This document shows positions 56,676 to 64,000 of a stretch of 64,000 nucleotides of DNA, piece by piece. Source of the DNA: Xenoacremonium recifei. Taxonomy: Eukaryota > Ascomycota > Sordariomycetes > Hypocreales > Nectriaceae. The translations under genes were made by a program, and so were the position numbers. The notes below the pieces were generated by a model. It ran no database searches. It was not told the DNA's origin and worked only from the letters and a program-made list of their open reading frames with translations. Positions within the stretch are counted from its first letter, which is position 1, and each line of letters begins with the position of its first letter. The DNA is taken from the NCBI GenBank assembly GCA_012184525.1, contig WOFQ01000041.1:186001-250000 (forward strand), in the 5' to 3' direction.

Positions 56676-58010
56676 ATGCGTCTTCTAGCTCTCCTCCTCG
56701 CCATATCAACACCTCTCCTCACCGATGCCGCCATCGCTCCTCTCCGCCGTCGCATCGCCCCCCTAACATCGACCCTCCACGGCGCCTGGTTCGACGTCCC
56801 TGTCACCATCGGCAACCAGACCTTCATGCTCCTCGTCGACACCGGCAGCAGTGACACATGGGTTGCCGCCACAGGCTACTCTTGCCGAAGCGCCATCAAC
56901 GGCTCGACACTCCCTCAGCACGACTGCCCCTGGACTCCGACGTTCGATGTACCCTCTGACTTCGAGTACATCGCCAACCAGACCTTCGGCGTGCAATACG
57001 GCACGGGCATCTCACTCGGCAAAGTAGCATACGAGAACGTCACGCTCGCGGGTGTTTCCGTGCCGAACCAGATCATCGGCATCGTCGATCGAACGGATGA
57101 TACTGGCGATGGTATCATGAGCGGCATCATGGGTCTTGCGTATCCGGCGCTCACGTCTGCGCACTATGGTACCAGCCGTGCCAACAACTCCGAGGCGCTG
57201 CTGTTCAATCGCGCCATCTACAACCCTCTCTTCGTCAATATGTACAAGCATGGCCTCATTAACGAGACCTGGTACAGCCTTGCCCTCGAGAGACCACCCA
57301 AGGGCGCATCGACGGCTGACGGAGGATGGCTTGGACTTGGAGAGCTGCCGCCGGTAAATTACTCTGATGTTTGGGCCGTTGCTCCCATCGAGATCACTGA
57401 TGGCATCCCGAACAATTTCTACGCCAACAACACACCCGTCCGATCGCTCATGTCCCTCACTGTCGACTCCGTCTCCTGGAGCAGTGACGGCAACGCCACC
57501 ATCTCCCGAAACGAGACCTCGTTCCAAGCCGTCGTCGATAGCGGTAACGATATGAACCAACTTCCCCTGCCACTTGCCTCCGCTATTAATGCCGCCTTCG
57601 ATCCTGCTGCCACATGGAACAAAGAAGCTGGGATATACCTCGTTGCCTGCAACGCCACGGCACCGTCGATGGGCATCGAGATTGCTGAACACACATTTTG
57701 GTTGGCTGCGGAAGATCTCATTTTGCAAGATCCTGGCACAGGTGCTTGCTATTCAGCTGTCACCCGTCAGGCCGAAGGGTTGGGAGTCTCGCTGAGCTTC
57801 CTAGGCGATCCATTTCTGCGAAATGTGGTCGCTGTGTTCGACCAGGGCAAAAATGAGATGCGATTCGCGGCGCGGACAAATGGCTCAAGCTCAAATAGCA
57901 CGTCGATACCACCACCAAAGTCTTCTGGTAGCTCTCCAGTCTATTCTCGAGACTTCGTCTGGTCAATGTTTGGAATTTCGGTCATGTTTCTGGCGGTGGG
58001 TGGATTTTAA
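56676..58010 (+). CDS. Secreted, probably GPI-anchored pepsin-like aspartic protease, 444 aa
   Basis: This is a single exon. It opens with a signal peptide (MRLLALLLAISTPLLTDA) and a short basic stretch (LRRRI) that may be a Kex2-like processing site. The first catalytic Asp is D55 in VDTGSSDTWV, the flap region holds FGVQYGTGISLG, and the second catalytic Asp is D288 in VVDSGND. The second motif has Asn after DSG where Thr or Ser is usual. There are many N-glycosylation sites. The C-terminus has a Ser/Pro linker (SSNSTSIPPPKSSG) and a hydrophobic tail (FVWSMFGISVMFLAVGGF), typical of a GPI signal, so a yapsin-like wall or plasma-membrane location is likely. Confidence 0.93.
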   Translation: MRLLALLLAISTPLLTDAAIAPLRRRIAPLTSTLHGAWFDVPVTIGNQTFMLLVDTGSSDTWVAATGYSCRSAINGSTLPQHDCPWTPTFDVPSDFEYIANQTFGVQYGTGISLGKVAYENVTLAGVSVPNQIIGIVDRTDDTGDGIMSGIMGLAYPALTSAHYGTSRANNSEALLFNRAIYNPLFVNMYKHGLINETWYSLALERPPKGASTADGGWLGLGELPPVNYSDVWAVAPIEITDGIPNNFYANNTPVRSLMSLTVDSVSWSSDGNATISRNETSFQAVVDSGNDMNQLPLPLASAINAAFDPAATWNKEAGIYLVACNATAPSMGIEIAEHTFWLAAEDLILQDPGTGACYSAVTRQAEGLGVSLSFLGDPFLRNVVAVFDQGKNEMRFAARTNGSSSNSTSIPPPKSSGSSPVYSRDFVWSMFGISVMFLAVGGF

Positions 58011-58303
58011 TTGCTGGAGAATAGCGCCGTCGATTCTGTTCTCTTTCTTACTACAGGCTAAACCGTCTGATGATTGCAGGATGCTGTTAACATTAGCCAG
58101 ATGTACATACCTTTTGTCTTGGAATGAACCGTATATATTTCTTCGCAAGATCTAACGCGCCCGCTACATTGAAATACGACAGATCCGCCACTCGCCAATT
58201 ATAACTAGTATATGTAAACGTGTTTCCAAACAAGAACAGCAATAGCCAATCTTCCTTCTCAGAGCTCATTTCAGTTGCTGATCGAGGCGATTCCAGGAAC
58301 CGG
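58011..58303. other. Convergent 3' intergenic region
   Basis: Short AT-rich gap between convergent genes (protease on plus, regulator on minus). Shared transcription ends are likely; nothing else seen. Confidence 0.45.
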
Positions 58304-59936
58304 TCAATGGAAGACTGTCTTCGGTACAATTCTCCCTTCTACATCCAATGCCGGCACCAACCCCTCGAGGACATCCGTTGTCCAGTACTCTATCGACTTC
58401 AACGTCGGGTCCACAAGCCCAAGCTCCTGAGCTTCCGACAGTCGCGCATTTCTCAGATTCGTCAATTGTCCGACAATGTTGGCCAGGGTGTCCGCATCAT
58501 ACAGACCTTCCCGTCGATGAGACTCTGCGAGAAGGCGCTTAGTCTTTTGGCGCACGACTTCGTCTGAGCACTTGATCGCCAGTACTCCCAACGGTGCGAT
58601 GATCCCTGTCTCAGAAGAGAAGTTACGGTGTGGGTTCCGGGCTGTTGTGGCCGAAGCGTTGATGTTTTTGTTGAATTGCATCACTTGCTCAGCCAATGCG
58701 ATGATATCTTCGGCATCTGGGTTTGGAGAAGCACCAAAGACGCCGTCGTTGTTCGGGAAGTTCGATGCGAGGAGCATGTTCATGACTCGATGGTGTATGA
58801 GGAGAGTCTGGATCCCACATCGAATGCGCGCTTCACTGGAGTCGATCTTGGTGGTCATAATGGTGAATTTTTGGAGCCAGCTGGCATACTCTGCCGCAAG
58901 CCGCGCCTTTTTCTGCAGGAGAGCCAAGGGAATGCCATCAATGGGCGTCTTCTTGTACTGGACGTTATTAATGATCATTCTCATCAACCAGTTCTCCAGC
59001 TTGTTCAAGGCTTTTTGGGCACCCTTGAGGCTTTCAAATTTGTCGGTGGTGATCCCAACCCGTTGTTCCTCGGTAGATGTGAGTGTCAGAAAGGGCAGAC
59101 GGTCGTCATCGAAGAACGTTGCCTGCAAGTCCAGACGAACGAAGATATCCGTTATTAGTTCAGAAGTCTCATCGGCAGACTGGGTTCCGCTTGACATTTG
59201 CTTGGAGAGGACTTTGAGCCCCTGGAAGAGATGCTGCATCGCGGCTTCGCTGTTCCCGACGGCACTCTCGAAGCAATAAAAGAGAACGCAGCACACGAGA
59301 GCGACCCTCACAGTCTCATCATCTCCGGTCTCTAGACGTTTCTGGAGCGTTCGAAGGGCTCGTCCATGTTGGTTCAGAATATCCTCGGAAATTGCGTACT
59401 CTCCCTCCCCATCAGATGTGACAAAGTCAAGATGCAGCGAGCTCAAGGCCACCAGAGCCTGACGCACAGCGGACTCTTTATGGCTGATCTGAAGCACTGT
59501 CCGCATCCAGAAGTCATGGCTCAAGCACCCAGAGATGTCCAAAGCTCCCTGAACACAGAAGTAATGAAGGACCTGGCGGTCTCGCTGGGCGCCGGGTATC
59601 CGGAAGGGGATTTCGTAGCTCGAAATGCTGAGTTGGGGCTGCTCTCGGGGGACAATTTCGACAACGCTGCTTGGACTTGGGCTGACAGATGCTGTTGGCG
59701 TTGCAGAGGAAGCAAAGTCGCAAGTCCAGCCTGACTGGATGCACTTGCGGCAGCTTGGTTTTGTCTCATCGCACTTGACGCGCCTCTTGCTATATCCGGC
59801 CTCTGATGAGCATAGTACCTCATTTAGTCTGTCAACTTGCAACAGAGACTTACCGACACGTGCCACAGCCCGTCTTGACGCGTGGCGTGCTGGTTCTCTG
59901 CCGCTTTTTGACGGTGACAGCGGCTGGAGAAGTCAT
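58304..59936 (-). CDS. Zn2Cys6 transcription factor, 522 aa, one intron
   Basis: Exons are 59936-59854 and 59789-58304. The 64-nt phase-2 intron (GTAAGT...GGATATAG) interrupts the zinc cluster between TGCGTC and RKRRVKC; this acceptor is the only one that completes C24-x2-C-x6-C-x6-C-x2-C-x6-C51. The N-terminus is basic. A Ser/Pro linker follows (residues 54-75), then a long helical region beginning near residue 90 (RQVLHYFCVQGALDISGCL, FWMRTVLQISHKESAVRQAL) of the fungal_trans_2 type, with ALVALSSLHLDF typical. Such proteins are nuclear activators of metabolic or secondary-metabolite genes. No target cluster is evident beside it; the convergent protease is the nearest neighbour. Confidence 0.92.
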
Positions 59937-60695
59937 GATGAGGTGGTGAGAAGAGAGGCGTCAGACAGAGCTCTGTATCGGCTCTACTTGGTCTTCGTAG
60001 TTGGAAAATCGTATGAGAGCTGCTACAGAGCAGTCCGGAGTGGTTGGAGATAGACAGAATTGATGTTTATTGAGGATAGAATCAAGTTGACGTCGGAACG
60101 TATTTATCCTTGGAAGGATTCACGATGTCACATTTGGCGCTTCGCTAATCCACCCAAACTGGGTTGGTGCTTACGGCGGTTCGCCAGCCACACCTACAAC
60201 TAGTCATAGGGCTGAAGATTCAGGGATAGTCCGGTACACCGCTTTCGAAGCGCCAAATCGCTAGTCTTGAGACTCATCTGAGGCGCATGTCGGTAATTTA
60301 TCGGGAGTCGTGAGGTTATTGTGAGGTTGTGATGTCGAAGTCTCGGGTGAGAATCAAGCCGAGCGGGATGCGATTTGACAGCAGCAGCACAGCCACCGCC
60401 ACACTTGAAGGCCTGCCTTTTGTTCCGCTTTCACGCAATAAAACAATTACTCAACTTGTGGTAGATGGATATTGTTTACATTCCGTTTGCTTTGGCAATG
60501 GCAACAAGCAACTTATAACTCTTACGGACTGTTTGCGCTGCATGGAAATGAAGCCAACGAATTGCCCTCCTAGATCCAAAAATCCTCATACAGTGAGAAA
60601 TCACCCCATCCAAGCCAAGTCTTGATTCTGGAGATCTCTCTTCTAGCAGTCCATCAGGAAGAGTGACTGCTCTACATACTTCTTGGCAGCCTGGG
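59937..60695. other. Intergenic, no gene seen
   Basis: 0.76 kb; promoter of the regulator and 3' side of the small gene that follows. A frame at 60329-60625 has no support. Confidence 0.5.
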
Positions 60696-61160
60696 CTACC
60701 CGGACGACAGCCCGGACCGTCTCGCCTCCCCAGGCGGCGACCCAGCACGGTCGCTCGGTAACGTCGGTTCCACGACCCTATACCTCTTGATTTCTGGCAA
60801 CTTCCTCTTCAACCTTTCGAACTCATCTTTATCGAAGTACTGCTTGACCAAAACTTGGCGAGGATAATCCTCGATATGCTCGCGAATGCTGTCGCTCCAC
60901 TCACGCGCTTCTGCTTCTGTGTCGAAGTGTACAATGATCCCAGGATATGTCTTTGACGTATCGACGTACTTCGCTGAACGCGGAAGCTGAAATAGAACCG
61001 TCTTAGGTTCCTTTGGGTTCTCTGGTAGCATACTATTGCTCCTAACGCTGCAGCGGTAGCGTTTTGCGAGGTTTTCGTCCGGAAAGTCGATCTGAATTTG
61101 GAGGGGATTCTTCCTCAGTAAGAGATATACATAAAGTCGCAAAGTATCCTCGGACGGCAT
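60696..61160 (-). CDS. Hypothetical protein, 154 aa
   Basis: This is a single open frame from the ATG at 61160 (MPSEDTLRLYVYLLLRKNP). The composition is natural, with alternating beta-like strands (TVLFQLPRSAKYV, PGIIVHFDTEAEAREWSDSI) and a charged helix (DEFERLKRKLPEIKRY), then a disordered Gly/Ser/Pro tail. A small PH-like or ferredoxin-like fold is possible, but I do not recognise the family. It could be the last exon of a larger or truncated gene. Confidence 0.5.
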   Translation of the reverse strand: MPSEDTLRLYVYLLLRKNPLQIQIDFPDENLAKRYRCSVRSNSMLPENPKEPKTVLFQLPRSAKYVDTSKTYPGIIVHFDTEAEAREWSDSIREHIEDYPRQVLVKQYFDKDEFERLKRKLPEIKRYRVVEPTLPSDRAGSPPGEARRSGLSSG

Positions 61161-61631
61161 CTCTAGTGATGTTGAAAGACAGAGACTCAATTCGTGTGCT
61201 GGTCATGTTAATTAGAAGCCCAAAACAGGATTTCTTACAACATAGTAGCGTGAAATACCTTTGGTAACTCTGTCTTTATGTATGAAACAGCGCCTCTGAG
61301 ATAAAAAAAAAATAAAAATAAAAAAAATCTCCTAGCTTCCTATTAGGCCAACGGGGTATCTGATTGTTTAAAAATATGGTCAAGGCTTCGACCAGGCAAG
61401 TAAATCTTATCATCAGGCACTCTCCTCTGTCAACCCTGTCAGCAGCTGAACTGAAGCGCAGAATCCCCTCCAATTGCTTCCATCCACGTATTGATGCCCC
61501 CGCTTCGACTGCAACCCTTGACTGAGGCTGAGCACGGCATTCCCGAATCATCATTTTGCCTTGACTTGAAGACATCTTCACACAGAGACACCATTCTCTA
61601 AGATTCTACTATCGAGTCCCTCCCTTTCAAG
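61161..61631. other. Intergenic; A-rich tract at 61301-61328
   Basis: Contains a poly-A-rich run and the leader of the next gene. No gene seen. Confidence 0.5.
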
Positions 61632-62910
61632 ATGAACTTAGGTGGGGATATAGAAATGACGGCCGGCCGGGTCTTGATGACTACGATTGGTAAGGCTTTC
61701 AAAGACCATGAAGCATTTTCTCACTAATCATTTTGTCCAAGCTTCGGAAAATGAGAATGATTCGGCTAGTTCACGATCCCGTCGATCTCGTGCCTCTAGT
61801 AATCGGGATGGAGTCCATCTTCCTGCAGAATACGACAGTCATAGCATACAGAGTCGACCTTCTCGCCGCCGCAGTAGTAGTGAACACCGCACTCGCTCTT
61901 CCGGCGAGACGTCTCCTCGTTGTGAATCCATCACCACAAGATCATGTCGGAGCAGTCGAGCGTCTTCCGCTTCACCTCCTTTTGTAAAGTTAGACATCTG
62001 CTCCCTAACCGATTGCATAATTGACATTTTGACTAGGCTCAATCAAGACTTCCCAGGTGACTGGATCATTAGCCATCACCTTAATGGCTTAATCACACGG
62101 CTGATGCCGCATCGGGTTGGGTACACTCAGTCAATAATCGACGGTCTGAAAAAGAAATTTCAGGAGATCAAGGAAGGCAAGCCTGTGTCAGAGACGTTAT
62201 CACCCGACCCCATTGACGATGGAAAACGTTTCCGCATCGACTTTGCTGAGGTGCAACGGATGAGGATCCGGAAACTGCAATGCCAATTGGTGAGACATGT
62301 TATTAAGATGCGTCTCAGTGGTCACGAGTCGCCTGGCTGGGAAGAGACGCTCGAAACTTACAGTATGTGTCATAGCATTGTGATATCTGAAAGAAAAACA
62401 GCAATAGATGCTAATTCATCTCCAGTCACGGCATTGAAGGACCACGACTATATGGAGAAACGGAGGAACCCGACCCGCGATCCATTCTCAGCAACCGGAG
62501 AGTGTCTTGTTGATAACTACGTTCTCAATTGTAACATAGACACCGAGCTTGCCAACAAACCAGATATTCTATTTGACGACTCATCCAGGCCGTGGGATTA
62601 CGGGGATCCAGTTAGTCGTATGCAGGATCACTCGATCTGTGGTACACGCAGCAATAATATCGCAACGACTTGGCGCCGAGGTTTTGAGGCGCGTTTAGTC
62701 CTGGCTGCTGTTGGTGGTGCCTTTCTCATTGGGCCTATGTGGATGATGGTACTGCATACCGGCAAATATTTCTCCCTTATAGCAACCACCGCGCTCGTTT
62801 CCGGCTTTGGCATCCTCATGGCGTATTTTTTGGATGAAGGGAAGGATGTGCTGGCCAGTACAGCAGCATATGCAGCGGTCCTCGTGGTCTTCATTGGAAC
62901 TAGCACCTAG
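61632..62910 (+). CDS. DUF6594-like membrane protein, 387 aa, two introns
   Basis: Exons are 61632-61689, 61742-62362 and 62426-62910. Introns are 52 nt (with CTCACTAAT) and 63 nt (TGCTAATTC), both phase 1. The N-terminal 90 residues are Ser/Arg rich and likely disordered. A helical soluble part follows (residues 95-220; RMRIRKLQCQLVRHVIKM). The C-terminal 70 residues have three hydrophobic segments: LVLAAVGGAFLIGPMWMMVL, FSLIATTALVSGFGILMAYF and LASTAAYAAVLVVFIGTS. This order, especially the final AAYAAVLVVFIGTS, matches what I recall of fungal DUF6594 proteins. Function unknown. The short first exon was chosen because both splice signals are strong and the start context is good. Confidence 0.85.
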
Positions 62911-63173
62911 CAATTGACCAAAACTCAAGTCGCAACCTACGCAGACCCCTAACTGAAACTTCACCCCTTGATTGCAACCCAGATATTTGCTCATAATCTG
63001 CATACTGAACCGTAACCTAAGTCCTGAACCGTAACCTAAGTCCCCATCAAACCACAAGACTCCGTCAATCAAGCTTCGTCACACCGCCATCAAGTTTCTC
63101 CAACAAGATCATCGCCTTTCATCAAAAACATCATCGAGTCTCTCTGTCAACATCGTCAAGCATCACCGCAAAG

Positions 63174-63428
63174 ATGCCCGATAATGCGATGGACGGAGAT
63201 CCCATGATGTCTGTCATTAATGAGGTACAGCATCTTTCGACGACCATGCTTGACCTCAAAACAACCGTACAGCATCTTGCGACGACCACGCTTGACCTCC
63301 AAACGACCGTAAAGCATCTCTCGACGACCGTACAGCATCTTTCGGCGAACATGCTTGACCTCAAAACCACAATGGAGGCGCGTTTCATTAACGTCGAGTC
63401 GGTGCTGAACGAAATGAGAAACATTTAA
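63174..63428 (+). CDS. Small coiled-coil repeat protein, 84 aa; possibly the first exon of a decayed longer gene
   Basis: The frame starts MPDNAMDGDPMMSVINEV and then repeats a 14-residue unit of the type QHLSTTMLDLKTTV about four times, ending VESVLNEMRNI. This is a heptad-like coiled coil. Similar fungal proteins continue after an intron with a conserved C-terminal block. Such a block, in another segment at 63650-63860, reads MKCGQVELRSLLDVHTSIPI and then VSFPRTITEFRDLP before a GTACGT intron. Here a stop at 63426 and a TAG near 63638 separate the parts, so the longer gene looks broken. Confidence 0.5.
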   Translation: MPDNAMDGDPMMSVINEVQHLSTTMLDLKTTVQHLATTTLDLQTTVKHLSTTVQHLSANMLDLKTTMEARFINVESVLNEMRNI

Positions 63429-63586
63429 GTATCTCCTCCTCCCATGAAGTATCTCCTCCTCCCATGAAGTATCTCCTCCTCCCATGAAGTATCTCCTCCT
63501 CCCATGAAGTATCTCCTCCTCCCATGAAGTATCTCCTCCTCCCATGAAGTATCTCCTCCTCCCATGAAGTATCTCCTCCCATGAAG
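63427..63586 (+). repeat. 20-bp tandem repeat, eight units (AAGTATCTCCTCCTCCCATG)
   Basis: Seven near-perfect units and one shortened unit follow directly after the stop codon of the coiled-coil frame. The array lies where an intron would be expected if the gene continued. There are no spacers, so it is not a CRISPR-like array. Confidence 0.95.
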
Positions 63587-63639
63587 TTCAGAAGATGATA
63601 CTCATGTTACCATAGCGCGTACAATGACTCGATTGCGGC

Positions 63640-64000
63640 CTAGAACGCCGCGTCCATGAAGTGTGGCCAGGTCGAGTTACGATCGCTCCTCGATGTGCAT
63701 ACCAGCATTCCCATCGTCTCCTTCCCGCGAACCATTACGGAGTTTCGCGACCTCCCGCGTACGTATTCATCATTCTCTCAATAGCCATGAAGCTAATTGG
63801 ACTCAGGCGAATCGATGAAGCGGATTCTGCGGGCACTTCGCATGGACGGCCGATTACCGAGCCTACTTTCGCAAAACTGCCTCTGCGATGCCTCCTCAAC
63901 TATCAGAGGCTTGGGACTACTCTGATGACTGGACGGGGACTATCAACGCATCGGAGCGACGAAAACGGCAGAATCGCCTCAGTCAAAGGGCTGCCGTCGT
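63640..64000 (+). pseudogene. Likely remnant of the C-terminal part of the coiled-coil gene
   Basis: From about 63640 the frame reads NAASMKCGQVELRSLLDVH, then TSIPIVSFPRTITEFRDLPR. It is followed by a plausible intron (63760-63806, GTACGT...CTCAG) and RESMKRILRALRMDGRLPSL. This pattern (L..L..V.T...I..FP.T...I..L) recalls the C-terminus of small fungal coiled-coil proteins. A TAG lies just upstream and the reading stops soon after 63900, so it is probably not functional. It runs to the window edge, so the end is uncertain. Confidence 0.35.

Noticed and set aside
57012..57728. Long antisense open frame (238 codons)
   Set aside because: It lies wholly within the aspartic protease gene on the other strand and has no motif; high GC makes such shadows common.
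58572..59279. Open frame of 235 codons on the plus strand
   Set aside because: Antisense shadow of the Zn2Cys6 regulator.
63427..63586. CRISPR-like array
   Set aside because: Units are directly adjacent with no spacers, and the genome is eukaryotic.

Overview
The window is nuclear DNA of a filamentous ascomycete (Pezizomycotina, most likely Sordariomycetes; I do not name a species). Genes are split by short introns (mostly 48-70 nt, GT...AG, CTAAC/CTGAC-like branch points). The gene content fits: a HET-domain protein, two Zn2Cys6 regulators, a C2H2 regulator, an OPT transporter, an amadoriase, a GPI-type aspartic protease, an Lgl/SRO7 homologue and a DUF6594-like membrane protein. All exon models were spliced by eye and checked for phase.

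Layout. 1-7.3 kb: 3' end of an FMN-dependent 2-hydroxy-acid oxidase, a small lipocalin-like protein, then a divergent OPT transporter / fructosyl-amino-acid oxidase pair. 8.3-10.2 kb: two tandem secreted paralogues of unknown function, one with an in-frame stop or a cryptic intron. 10.9-12.7 kb: a secreted histidine acid phosphatase with three CACGTG boxes upstream. 13.2-14.6 kb: an F-box-like gene with an apparent frameshift. 15.4-23.1 kb: a metabolic block of DapA-family aldolase, Zn2Cys6 regulator, proline dehydrogenase and pyrroline-5-carboxylate reductase, which suggests proline or hydroxyproline metabolism. 27.7-29.8 kb: a HET gene. 36.0-36.7 kb: a C2H2 regulator. 37.4-38.7 kb: a decayed gene. 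51.5-55 kb: tRNA-Leu and the Lgl/SRO7 gene. 55.7-56.1 kb: a Mutator-like MITE. 56.7-64 kb: aspartic protease, second Zn2Cys6 regulator, small hypothetical gene, DUF6594-like gene, and a small coiled-coil gene followed by a 20-bp tandem repeat.

The most unusual signal is a family of three tiny genes (83, 83 and 84 residues) at 24.2, 34.8 and 41.7 kb. They lie in otherwise gene-poor DNA. All share a two-exon structure with a phase-2 intron at codon 26-27 and a conserved C-terminal motif around Asp-Pro and Tyr/Phe-Leu. I do not recognise the family. Long stretches (29.8-34.7 kb, 38.7-41.5 kb, 41.9-49.5 kb) show no convincing gene and carry minisatellites and a perfect 133-bp hairpin.
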